Positions 1 to 8,178 of a DNA stretch of 64,000 nt are shown in pieces. The notes beneath the pieces are model-generated. The model was not told the DNA's origin, did not search any database, and worked only from the letters and a program-made list of their open reading frames with translations. The position numbers were made by a program, and so were the translations under genes. The stretch comes from Ancylomarina sp. DW003 (lineage in GTDB: Bacteria; Bacteroidota; Bacteroidia; Bacteroidales; Marinifilaceae), in contig NZ_JAKJSD010000001.1 of NCBI RefSeq assembly GCF_029029505.1, positions 62,001 through 126,000 on the forward strand, in the 5' to 3' direction. The number at the start of each line of letters is the position of its first letter. Position 1 is the first letter of the stretch.

Positions 1-2705
1 ACGTTTATACTTTTGGTGATGGTAAGGCCGAAGGTAAAGCAGACATGAAGAATTTGCTTGGAGGTAAGGGTGCTAACCTTGCTGAGATGAACCTAATTGG
101 TGTACCAGTTCCTGCTGGTTTCACTATCACTACTGACGTTTGTACTGATTACAACAAGCTTGGAAAAGATGCTGTTGTAGCAATGATTAAAGAGCAAGTT
201 GAAGCTGCTGTAGCTGATACTGAGAAAGCTATGAACGCAAAATTTGATGCAAAAGAAGGTTTTCCTTTGTTGCTATCAGTTCGTTCTGGTGCTCGTGCTT
301 CTATGCCAGGTATGATGAACACTGTTCTTAACCTTGGTATGAATGACGATACAGTTAAGATTGTAGCTGAGCAGTCAGGTAACGAAAAATTTGCTTACGA
401 TTCATATCGTCGTTTCATCCACATGTACGGTGACGTAGTAATGGGTGTTGAGGCTGAAGAAGGACAGCATAACCCATTCGAGGTTGTTCTTGACAAATTG
501 AAAGAAGCTAAAGGTTACAAATTAGATACTGAACTTACAGTTGAAGACCTTAAAGAATTGGTAGAAGGTTACAAAGTAGTTGTACGTGAGCACGCTGGTG
601 TTGACTTCCCTACTTGTCCTTGGGAGCAACTTTGGGGTTCTGTATGTGCTGTATTCGATTCATGGGATACTGAAAGAGCTATTCTTTACCGTAGAATGGA
701 AGGTATTCCTGACGATTGGGGTACTGCAGTTAACGTACAAGCTATGGTATATGGTAACATGGGTGAGACTTCTGCAACAGGAGTTTGTTTCTCTCGTGAT
801 GCTGCTACTGGTGAAGACCAATTCAATGGTGAGTACTTGATCAACGCACAGGGTGAAGACGTTGTTGCTGGTGTTCGTACGCCACTTGAAATTACTCTTG
901 TAGGTTCTAAGCGTTGGGCTGAGCGTGGTGGTGTTTCTGAAGAAGCTCGTAAGGCTGATTTCCTTTCAATGGAAGAAGCGATGCCTGAGCTTTACAAAGA
1001 ACTAGATACTATCCAGCAGAAGCTTGAAGATCACTATTCTGATATGCAGGATATGGAGTTCACTATCCAACAAGGTAAATTGTGGATGTTGCAAACTCGT
1101 TCTGGTAAGCGTACTGGTGCTGCTATGGTTAAGATGGCTGTAGATATGTTAGAGCAAGGTATGATTGATGAGAATACTGCTATTCTTCGTCAGGAGCCTA
1201 ACAAATTGGATGAGCTACTTCACCCGGTATTCGAAAAATCAGCTCTAGAGGCTGCAAAAGAGCTTTCTAAAGGTCTTCCTGCTTCTCCAGGTGCTGCTAC
1301 TGGTCAAATCGTATTCTCTGCTGAAGCTGCTGAAGAGTGGGCTGCTGCTGGTAAAAAAGTAATTTTGGTACGTAGAGAGACTTCTCCTGAAGACTTGAAA
1401 GGTATGTACGCTGCTGAAGGTATTCTTACTGAGCGTGGTGGTATGACTTCTCACGCTGCTGTAGTTGCTCGTGGTATGGGTAAATGTTGTATTTCTTCTG
1501 CTGCTGGTACTTTAGTTACTGGTTCTTCAATGACTATCAACGGTGTTGAGTATAAAGAAGGTGATTTCATCTCATTGAACGGTACAACTGGTATTGTTTA
1601 CGAAGGAAAAGTTGCTACTATCACTCCTTCATTAGATGGTGATTTCGGTAAGGTAATGGACATGTCAGAGCGTAACACACGTATGTATGTTCGTACAAAT
1701 GCTGATACGCCAGCTGATGCTAAAACAGCTCGTGAATTCGGTGCTAAGGGTATTGGTCTATGTCGTACAGAGCACATGTTCTTCGAAGGTGATAAGATCT
1801 GGAAGATGCGTGAAATGATTCTTGCTGAAGATGTTCAAGGACGTAAAGAAGCTTTAGCTAAATTACTTCCTGTTCAGAGAGAAGACTTCTCTGGAATTCT
1901 TGAAGCTATGGACGGTTTTGGTGTAACTATTCGTCTACTGGATCCACCATTGCACGAGTTTACTCCTAACGATGCTGAGTCTCAAAAAGAAATGGCTGAA
2001 AAATTAGGTGTTTCTGTAGAAGAAGTAGCTAAAAAAGTTGAGTCTCTTCACGAGTTCAACCCAATGTTAGGTCATAGAGGTTGTCGTCTAGGTAACACTT
2101 ACCCAGAGATTACTGAAATGCAAGCTCGCGCTATTCTTGAAGCTGCTTGTGATCTTAAAGCTAAAGGAAAAGATCCTAAGCCAGAGATCATGGTTCCATT
2201 GATCGGTACGATTAAGGAATTCAAGATGCAGGAAGAGATTATCAGAGAGATTGCTGCTGCAGTATTCGCTGAAAAAGGTATCGAAGTTGATTTCTTAGTA
2301 GGTACAATGATCGAGATTCCTCGTGCTGCATTGACTGCTGATCAAATCGCCGAGCATGCTGAATTCTTCTCATTCGGAACAAATGACTTAACTCAAATGG
2401 GATTCGGTTATTCTCGTGATGATGCTGGTAAATTCTTACCAATTTACATCGAGAAAGGTATCCTTAAGAATGATCCATTCCAGGTTCTTGATCAGGAAGG
2501 TATCGGACAATTAGTTCGTATGGGTTGTGAAAAAGGACGTTCAACACGTAAAGATATCAAATTAGGTATCTGTGGTGAGCACGGTGGTGAGCCATCATCA
2601 GTTGAGTTCTGTAACTCAGTTGGTATGGAGTACGTTTCATGTTCTCCTTTCCGTGTGCCAATCGCACGTTTAGCTGCTGCTCAAGCTAACTTGAAGCAAA
2701 ACTAA
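1..2705 (+). CDS. ppdK: Pyruvate, phosphate dikinase (5' end cut by window)
   Basis: Interconverts pyruvate, ATP and phosphate with PEP, AMP and pyrophosphate in the cytosol, for glycolysis or gluconeogenesis. The reading frame is open from base 3, and the residues before the first in-window ATG (base 45) read VYTFGDGKAEGKAD, which is the normal start region of this enzyme. The true start therefore lies just left of the window and only a few residues are missing. An N-terminal nucleotide-binding region is followed by the phosphohistidine domain, with the catalytic His in GGMTSHAAVVARG near residue 470 (numbered from base 45), and by the PEP-binding TIM barrel with the CGEHGGEP motif near residue 842. 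Codon use is strongly biased to GGT, GCT and CGT, as expected of a highly expressed gene. A strong terminator follows 26 bases after the stop. Confidence 0.97.
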   Translation, partial: VYTFGDGKAEGKADMKNLLGGKGANLAEMNLIGVPVPAGFTITTDVCTDYNKLGKDAVVAMIKEQVEAAVADTEKAMNAKFDAKEGFPLLLSVRSGARASMPGMMNTVLNLGMNDDTVKIVAEQSGNEKFAYDSYRRFIHMYGDVVMGVEAEEGQHNPFEVVLDKLKEAKGYKLDTELTVEDLKELVEGYKVVVREHAGVDFPTCPWEQLWGSVCAVFDSWDTERAILYRRMEGIPDDWGTAVNVQAMVYGNMGETSATGVCFSRDAATGEDQFNGEYLINAQGEDVVAGVRTPLEITLVGSKRWAERGGVSEEARKADFLSMEEAMPELYKELDTIQQKLEDHYSDMQDMEFTIQQGKLWMLQTRSGKRTGAAMVKMAVDMLEQGMIDENTAILRQEPNKLDELLHPVFEKSALEAAKELSKGLPASPGAATGQIVFSAEAAEEWAAAGKKVILVRRETSPEDLKGMYAAEGILTERGGMTSHAAVVARGMGKCCISSAAGTLVTGSSMTINGVEYKEGDFISLNGTTGIVYEGKVATITPSLDGDFGKVMDMSERNTRMYVRTNADTPADAKTAREFGAKGIGLCRTEHMFFEGDKIWKMREMILAEDVQGRKEALAKLLPVQREDFSGILEAMDGFGVTIRLLDPPLHEFTPNDAESQKEMAEKLGVSVEEVAKKVESLHEFNPMLGHRGCRLGNTYPEITEMQARAILEAACDLKAKGKDPKPEIMVPLIGTIKEFKMQEEIIREIAAAVFAEKGIEVDFLVGTMIEIPRAALTADQIAEHAEFFSFGTNDLTQMGFGYSRDDAGKFLPIYIEKGILKNDPFQVLDQEGIGQLVRMGCEKGRSTRKDIKLGICGEHGGEPSSVEFCNSVGMEYVSCSPFRVPIARLAAAQANLKQN

Positions 2706-2730
2706 GAGAATATTATTCTCAATATATAGA

Positions 2731-2758
2731 AAGGCTGTCCCTCGGGGCAGCCTTTTGT
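2731..2758 (+). terminator. Rho-independent terminator of ppdK
   Basis: An 11-base arm, AAGGCTGTCCC, pairs with GGGGCAGCCTT (one G-T wobble) around a very short loop and is followed by a T-rich run. It sits directly after the ppdK stop. Confidence 0.85.
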
Positions 2759-2868
2759 GTTTCTGAAATGTTAAAAATGTCAATTGAAATTAAATCTTCT
2801 TCAAAACGGTGAACTTTTTTTATTTCTTTATGCTTCGTTAAACAAATAATATACTCATAAAAAAGAAT

Positions 2869-3417
2869 ATGAATTGGAATTTAAAATTCAGAAATTGGCA
2901 TAGAGATTTCTCTTATTTCTATGCTGCCTTATTAATCGCTTTTTCTATTTCGGGCATTGCTCTTAACCATCGTCATTCATGGGATCCTCGTGATTATGTG
3001 TATCAAACTACGGATATAAAAATTGATATCCCTGAAGATAGAGAAACAATAAATGATGAATTTTTCGAAAATTGGTTAAAAGAAAATAATATAGATCTGG
3101 AATTAAGGGGCACAGCATGGCGTAGAGGAGGCTATAATTTGTACTTTGGGAATGCTTATGCCTTTATTAATCCATTTACCGGAGAAGGTCAAATAGAGCG
3201 ATTTCGAGTTAGACCAATTTTAGGACAAATGGTCGATTTACACAAATCATCAAGTGATGTTTGGATATGGTACTCAGATATCTTTGCAATATGCGTTTTA
3301 TTAATTTGCATTACAGGATTAATTATTGCCAAAGGAAAGCATGGTTTTAAAAAACGAGGATGGAAATTAGCTGCAATTGGTATTTTAATTCCATCAATAA
3401 TGTGGTTCTTTCTATAA
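2869..3417 (+). CDS. PepSY-associated transmembrane protein
   Basis: A 182-residue inner-membrane protein. A first hydrophobic helix at residues 14-33 is preceded by the basic, aromatic stretch RNWHRDFSYFYA. An extracytoplasmic segment of about 100 residues follows, then two C-terminal helices (about 132-151 and 162-182). The start WHRDFSY, the helix pattern and the later LVDLHKSS-like segment (QMVDLHKSSSDVWIW) resemble the short PepSY-associated TM proteins of Bacteroidota, which are often linked to siderophore or metal uptake. No such partner is adjacent here, so the substrate is unknown. It is a single-gene unit with its own start about 110 bases after the ppdK terminator. The family assignment rests on motif resemblance only. 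Confidence 0.7.
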   Translation: MNWNLKFRNWHRDFSYFYAALLIAFSISGIALNHRHSWDPRDYVYQTTDIKIDIPEDRETINDEFFENWLKENNIDLELRGTAWRRGGYNLYFGNAYAFINPFTGEGQIERFRVRPILGQMVDLHKSSSDVWIWYSDIFAICVLLICITGLIIAKGKHGFKKRGWKLAAIGILIPSIMWFFL

Positions 3418-3702
3418 GTGAAATCTACGCCAATACAAAAGTCGCTCCCCAATGAGATAACATTTCATATTTTATAAGCTTCCTAAATTCAACAGGCCTC
3501 CTCTTTTATAAAAAAAACAAATTCTTTTTAAGGATAGTTTATCAGGTATTTAAACACATTTATGTTTTTAAAGGAATAACATAAGCAAAACTAATGTTCT
3601 AATAAATTTATAAAATTTAAGATAAAAATGTATTTTTATAGCTGATCAACGGAATCAAACGTTCTCATCACAAGTAGAAATTAAACTTAAAATATTACAA
3701 TT

Positions 3703-3807
3703 ATGGCTAAAGGGCAAGATTCAAAGAAAAACGTTAAGAAGGAACCTGCAAAAACAGCTAAAGAGAAGAAGGCTGAAAAAAGAGAAAAGAAAGCAAAAAA
3801 AGCTTAA
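3703..3807 (+). CDS. 34-residue Lys/Ala-rich basic peptide
   Basis: A short ORF, ATG at 3703 to TAA at 3807. It starts MAKGQDSKKNVKKEPAKTAK and ends EKREKKAKKA, with 16 Lys among 34 residues and no hydrophobic segment. The composition suggests a nucleic-acid-binding or ribosome-associated peptide, but that is inference. Support for a real gene: a clean start and stop, very few rare codons, an upstream intergenic region of about 285 bases, and a strong hairpin terminator starting 17 bases after the stop. I recall similar tiny Lys-rich proteins in related Bacteroidota but cannot verify this here. Confidence 0.6.
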   Translation: MAKGQDSKKNVKKEPAKTAKEKKAEKREKKAKKA

Positions 3808-3823
3808 GCTTTCACATATAATT

Positions 3824-3856
3824 AATAAGGCTATCCCAGTGGATAGCCTTATTTTT
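3824..3856. terminator. Bidirectional terminator
   Basis: A perfect 13-bp stem (AATAAGGCTATCC at 3824-3836 with its complement at 3841-3853) around the loop CAGT. T-rich sequence lies on the right and A-rich on the left, so it can end both the 34-residue ORF (+) and the converging HsdR_N-like gene (-). Confidence 0.85.
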
Positions 3857-3862
3857 GTTTAA

Positions 3863-4315
3863 TCAAATCAATGATTTGTAATCAGGTATCTCTGGTATAA
3901 ATTTAAAACTATTATTCTCGTAATCAATCTGGCAACAGTAATGGTTTAAACCATTCGTTACTACAAGATAAGGAACTTGCAATTTCATATTATAACGTGC
4001 AATTTGATTAAAAGTATCTTGAGAAATCTTTACGCTCGCTGCTTTGCACTCAACTATCATAAGTGGAATGGCTTTATTATTGTATAAGACAATATCACTT
4101 CGCTGAGGCATTCTGTTAACATCCACTTTCTTTTCCACCGCAATCAAACCTTTAGGGTAGTTTTTATCTTCCACCAAATAGGAAATGAAATTCTGTCTCA
4201 CCCATTCTTCAGGCGTTAATACGACAAACTTCTTTCTGATACTGTCAAAAATTAGCTTTCTTTGTCCTTCTAATTTTATATTAAAATTATAGGTGGGTAG
4301 ATTAAGTTTTTCCAT
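3863..4315 (-). CDS. Stand-alone HsdR N-terminal domain (PD-D/ExK nuclease-fold) protein
   Basis: A 150-residue protein matching the HSDR_N_2 domain, that is, only the nuclease-like N-terminal part of type I restriction enzyme R subunits. The signature is TPEEWVRQNF early on, then RSDIVLYNN and LMIVECKAASVKI, which hold the Asp and the Glu-x-Lys expected of a PD-(D/E)xK site, and finally YLVVTNGLNHYCCQ. No helicase domain and no hsdM or hsdS genes are nearby, so this is not a working restriction system; in Bacteroidota such proteins usually sit next to housekeeping genes. The start chosen is the ATG at 4315 (MEKLNLPTYNF), where family resemblance begins. A longer frame opens at 4357 but adds 14 unrelated residues. 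It is divergent from amn. Confidence 0.85.
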   Translation of the reverse strand: MEKLNLPTYNFNIKLEGQRKLIFDSIRKKFVVLTPEEWVRQNFISYLVEDKNYPKGLIAVEKKVDVNRMPQRSDIVLYNNKAIPLMIVECKAASVKISQDTFNQIARYNMKLQVPYLVVTNGLNHYCCQIDYENNSFKFIPEIPDYKSLI

Positions 4316-4396
4316 ATTTTCATTATATTGAACAGTAAAGATAAACAGATTTTTCATTAGCCATTAAGCTAAATTCCAAAGCAAATAATCTAGCAT

Positions 4397-5167
4397 ATGA
4401 AAACAAAAGAAGAAATTGTAAAAAATTGGTTAACACGATATACAGGGAGAGCTCTCGAAGATTTTAACGACTACATTCTTTTGACAAACTTCAATAATTA
4501 TCTTGAGATGTTTGCTGCTAAATACGATGCTGAAATTATTGGTGAGGATAAAGCCATGCCTAATGTTTCTGCTGATGGAATTACCATGATCAACTTTGGA
4601 ATGGGCAGCCCTAATGCAGCAACAATAATGGATTTGTTAAGTGCTATAAAACCCAAAGGTGTTTTATTTCTGGGAAAATGTGGTGGCCTAAAAAGGAAAA
4701 ATCAACTTGGAGATCTGGTACTCCCTATTGCAGCTATCAGAAGCGAAGGAACATCAGATGATTACTTACCACCTGAAGTACCAGCACTACCTGCCTTCAG
4801 CTTGCAAAGAGCCGTATCGCAAGCTATTGCCGACAAAGGAATAGAATATTGGACTGGAACTGTGTTTACGACAAACAAACGTGTTTGGGAATACGATGAA
4901 CGATTTAAAAAGTATTTAGCAAAAACACGTGCTATGGCCATCGATATGGAAACTGCAACTATTTTTACAGTTGGTTTCATAAACGAAATTCCATCAGGTG
5001 CTGTTTTACTAGTTTCAGATCAACCAATGATTTCTTCGGGAGTTAAAACCGATGGTAGTGATGCAATTGTAACAGATAATTTTGTTGACAGACACATACA
5101 AACAGGTATTGATGCTCTTAAAGAAGTAATGAATAATAAAGAGTCAGTTAAGCATCTTAGATTCTAA
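4397..5167 (+). CDS. amn: AMP nucleosidase (short Bacteroidota form)
   Basis: Hydrolyses AMP to adenine and ribose 5-phosphate in purine salvage. The 256 residues cover the phosphorylase/nucleosidase catalytic domain only; the E. coli enzyme is nearly twice as long because of an N-terminal regulatory part. Visible family features are the glycine-rich INFGMGSPNAAT near residue 70, FLGKCGGLK near 96, and the substrate-loop region with AIDMETATIF near 185. It is followed by holA with a 25-base gap on the same strand, so the two are probably co-transcribed. Confidence 0.93.
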   Translation: MKTKEEIVKNWLTRYTGRALEDFNDYILLTNFNNYLEMFAAKYDAEIIGEDKAMPNVSADGITMINFGMGSPNAATIMDLLSAIKPKGVLFLGKCGGLKRKNQLGDLVLPIAAIRSEGTSDDYLPPEVPALPAFSLQRAVSQAIADKGIEYWTGTVFTTNKRVWEYDERFKKYLAKTRAMAIDMETATIFTVGFINEIPSGAVLLVSDQPMISSGVKTDGSDAIVTDNFVDRHIQTGIDALKEVMNNKESVKHLRF

Positions 5168-5192
5168 TTAGACTATCTTTCACAAGAAACAT

Positions 5193-6194
5193 ATGACATT
5201 CGAAGAAATATATAGCAGTATCAAGAAACAAGAATATGCCCCAATCTATTTTTTGATGGGGGAAGAAAGTTTCTATATCGATAAAATTACAGATTACATT
5301 CTAGATAATGCTTTACCAGAAGCTGAACGTGATTTTAATCAAACTCTTTTTTACGGAAAAGATGCTGACATAGCTAATATTATAGATACGGCCAGACGTT
5401 TTCCAATGATGGCAACTCGTCAGTTGGTTGTTGTTAAAGAAGCTCAACATCTTAAGAATATTGAGCTATTGAGTTCATATATTAAAAATCCTCTTCAATC
5501 GACAATCCTTGTAATCAACTACAAATACAAATCGTTAGATAAAAGGAAAGCCTTTACAAAAGACGTGGCTAAGTTTGGTATTCTTTTCGAATCGAAAAAA
5601 ATTTATGAAAATCAATTACCCGATTGGATCACAAAATATACGAGCACGCTTAAATTAAAAATTGAAACAAAAGCTAGTATTCTTTTAGCTGAATTTTTGG
5701 GAAATGATTTGAGTAAAATCTCAAATGAGTTGGATAAACTAAGCATCAATATCCCACAAGGCAATACAATTACTCCCGATGATATTGAGAAAAATATTGG
5801 AATATCGAAAGATTATAACAACTTTGAATTGCAAAATGCATTGGGAAAAAAAGATGTAATTAAGGCCAACCAAATCATAAATTACTTCTCTACTAATGAG
5901 AAAAACAACCCAATTTATGTTACAATTGCTCTTCTCCATTCTTATTTTTCTAAAATTTTAAAATTTCATTTTCTAAAAAATAAAACCAACGATAAATTGG
6001 TTGCATCAGCTCTTGGCGTGAATCCATTCTTCGTAAAAGACTATAAATCAGCAGCAAGACTATACAATCCAAAGAAACTAGTAACAATTATCAACTTGCT
6101 TAGGGAATACGATTTAAAATCGAAAGGGATTGGAAATGTCAGTTCTAAGAATGGTGATCTTCTAAAGGAGTTAATATTCAAAACTCTGCATTAG
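5193..6194 (+). CDS. holA: DNA polymerase III subunit delta
   Basis: Clamp-loader subunit that opens the beta sliding clamp. At 333 residues it has the usual length. The N-terminal part reads YAPIYFLMGEESFYIDKIT, the normal opening of HolA. A degenerate, non-hydrolysing AAA+ fold follows, with RRFPMMATRQLVVVKEAQ near residues 69-86 and LAEFLGNDLSKISNELDKL near 165-183, and then a helical C-terminal collar domain. It lies 25 bases after amn on the same strand. Confidence 0.94.
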   Translation: MTFEEIYSSIKKQEYAPIYFLMGEESFYIDKITDYILDNALPEAERDFNQTLFYGKDADIANIIDTARRFPMMATRQLVVVKEAQHLKNIELLSSYIKNPLQSTILVINYKYKSLDKRKAFTKDVAKFGILFESKKIYENQLPDWITKYTSTLKLKIETKASILLAEFLGNDLSKISNELDKLSINIPQGNTITPDDIEKNIGISKDYNNFELQNALGKKDVIKANQIINYFSTNEKNNPIYVTIALLHSYFSKILKFHFLKNKTNDKLVASALGVNPFFVKDYKSAARLYNPKKLVTIINLLREYDLKSKGIGNVSSKNGDLLKELIFKTLH

Positions 6195-6334
6195 TAATTT
6201 CTCAACAAATCTATTATCTTTAAAATAATATTTCGTTTACTCTAGTAGGGTAAGTATCTGAAGGATGAAACATATTGTTATTTTTTTTATGGATTAAAAT
6301 CAATCATCCATCAATAAAGAATTTGTATTTAACT

Positions 6335-7018
6335 ATGAAATCAATCTTTACTCTTTCTTTCTTATTAATTCTTTTGTTAGGTTCAAATAATATTTTTGGA
6401 CAGAATGGCGCACCCCCGGTTGCTAAAAATGATTCCGTCTCAATTAACAATAAAACACTTATTGATGAAGTCAATTACATTGAGATTGTTTTCCTTGAGA
6501 ATGATATCTATTCGGAGTCAACTTTAGATTTTTCACAAACAAAAATTCTTCGCCAAAATGATCAAGCTGGAAAAGCTTATCTAATCGAAAATAATTCGTT
6601 AATGGTGTTTTACCCATACGAAGATAGTTTCGGTGTTGATACCATATTCTACGAAATTTGTAATAATAGAAGTCAGTGTAGCCAAGCTTATATATTGGTT
6701 GATGTTAAGAATCCCAATAAGGTTGATTTAACTATTCCTTCTGCATTTTCTCCCAATGGAGACAATATCAATGATAAATTTTACATTAAAGGCATAGAAA
6801 ATTATCCTGTTAATGAATTTATTGTCTTCTCGAGATGGGGATCAAAAGTTTACGACAAAAGTAATTACACCAACGACGACGCCTGGGATGGTAGTTATAG
6901 TAAAACAGGTGTAAAACTTGGTCCTGGAGATAAATTGCCTTCTGGAACCTATTTCTTCAAACTCATTATTAAGGATAAAAAATTCCTTAAGAGTGGTTAT
7001 ATCGTCATAAAAAAATAG
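6335..7018 (+). CDS. Secreted protein with T9SS type B sorting domain
   Basis: A 227-residue exported protein. The ATG at 6335 begins a clear signal peptide (MKSIFTLSFLLILLLGSNNI) ending near FGQ; an upstream in-frame ATG at 6275 would bury this signal and was not used. Residues about 25-130 resemble a cadherin/Ig-like beta domain (PVAKNDS opening, FYPYEDSFGVDTIFYEI). Residues about 133-227 are the gliding-motility-associated (CHU_C, type B) C-terminal domain: PSAFSPNGDNINDKFYI, FSRWGSKVYD, AWDGSY, LPSGTYFF. This targets the protein through the type IX system. The next gene is a PorP/SprF protein, the usual partner of type B cargo. Confidence 0.92.
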   Translation: MKSIFTLSFLLILLLGSNNIFGQNGAPPVAKNDSVSINNKTLIDEVNYIEIVFLENDIYSESTLDFSQTKILRQNDQAGKAYLIENNSLMVFYPYEDSFGVDTIFYEICNNRSQCSQAYILVDVKNPNKVDLTIPSAFSPNGDNINDKFYIKGIENYPVNEFIVFSRWGSKVYDKSNYTNDDAWDGSYSKTGVKLGPGDKLPSGTYFFKLIIKDKKFLKSGYIVIKK

Positions 7019-7119
7019 AAGCACTTATATCAAATTAAACTATTAGCCTTTTCATTCTAATAGTTCTTGCAATTATTGTGTTCTGTTATCAACCTACTAC
7101 TCAATCTAGATTAAATTGA

Positions 7120-8085
7120 ATGAATAAGAAGAAAAACATTATCAACACTATCATTATACCAGTATTGATATGTCTTATTTCAATCAGTTCTAAAACTCAA
7201 GCACAAGAAAATATTCTATTCTCCAATTATAAAAACAACAAACTTTTTATTAACCCAGCCGTTTCAGGTAGTTATCCATATATGGAATTGGCTATGGGAT
7301 ATCATAAACAATGGACTGGAATAGATGGTGCGCCAAAATCAGCTATTCTTTCTGCTCACGCGCCCTTAAATAATAGCCGCATCGGATTAGGTGCAATGAT
7401 ATATAGCAATAAAATTGGCATCTTAAACGAAACTGGTTTCTTTGCCAATTACGCCTATAAAATTAATTTAAGCAACAATCGTGTTTTTTCATTAGGATTT
7501 CAAGCTGGCCTTGTCAATAAGGAAGTAAGATGGTCAGAAGTAAGCACTTATGATCCTAATTTTAATGGAGATGACCCAAGTATTCCCAATACAAACATTG
7601 GTAGTATTGCACCAAATTTTGGTTTAGGCATGTATTACACGGCTAATAAGTTTCATTTCGGCTTCTCCGCCCCTCGATTACTGCAAAATACTTATCCTCA
7701 CGAAAAAAGTTTGGGTAAAAATGTAAATTTTGAATTCAAAGACATTTATTTTTACATGAATTCAGGTCTTTTACTAAATTTAAACTCAAATGTTCAAGTA
7801 GAGCCTTCACTCTTACTTTTCTCATCGCTCAATTCTACATTAAACACTAGTTTCCATCTCAATTTCACACATCGAAATGGTGTTTCAGCAGGAGGAAGCT
7901 ATCGCTCGGGTAAATATTGGTCACTTAATATGGGCTACGAGTTCGATTCTAAAATTGGCATATCATATTCTTTTGAAAATAGTCACGATAAACTTAAACG
8001 AGGTGACCACATGAGTCATGAGATTTTTATAAATTACAAAATATCTTTAAAGAAAAGTAGCTACACATCACCCAGGTTTTTCTAA
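7120..8085 (+). CDS. PorP/SprF family T9SS outer-membrane protein
   Basis: A 321-residue outer-membrane beta-barrel with a signal peptide ending near residue 28 (KTQAQ). Family marks are the opening NILFSNYKNNKLFINPAVSGS after cleavage (shortened here to its first part), HKQWTGIDGAP near residue 65, then alternating beta-strands to a C-terminal aromatic Phe. SprF-like proteins are needed in Flavobacterium for secretion of proteins with type B sorting domains. The upstream gene encodes such a protein, and the downstream gene encodes a PorE-like periplasmic protein, so the three look like one functional T9SS module. Confidence 0.92.
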   Translation: MNKKKNIINTIIIPVLICLISISSKTQAQENILFSNYKNNKLFINPAVSGSYPYMELAMGYHKQWTGIDGAPKSAILSAHAPLNNSRIGLGAMIYSNKIGILNETGFFANYAYKINLSNNRVFSLGFQAGLVNKEVRWSEVSTYDPNFNGDDPSIPNTNIGSIAPNFGLGMYYTANKFHFGFSAPRLLQNTYPHEKSLGKNVNFEFKDIYFYMNSGLLLNLNSNVQVEPSLLLFSSLNSTLNTSFHLNFTHRNGVSAGGSYRSGKYWSLNMGYEFDSKIGISYSFENSHDKLKRGDHMSHEIFINYKISLKKSSYTSPRFF

Positions 8086-8178
8086 AGTTGTGTATTTTGC
8101 GTTTTGTTAAGTTTCAAACCAGTCTCATTCAGAAGATTAGATTATAACCGTCACTTAAGTTGACTTGATATTAAAACT

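Noticed and set aside
580-840. Antisense and alternate-frame ORFs inside ppdK, gcvP, recA, the S9 peptidases and similar genes
   Set aside because: They are shadows of strongly coding genes with no motifs of their own.
3863-4315. Type I restriction-modification system
   Set aside because: Only the HsdR N-terminal domain is present; no hsdM, hsdS or helicase part in the neighbourhood.
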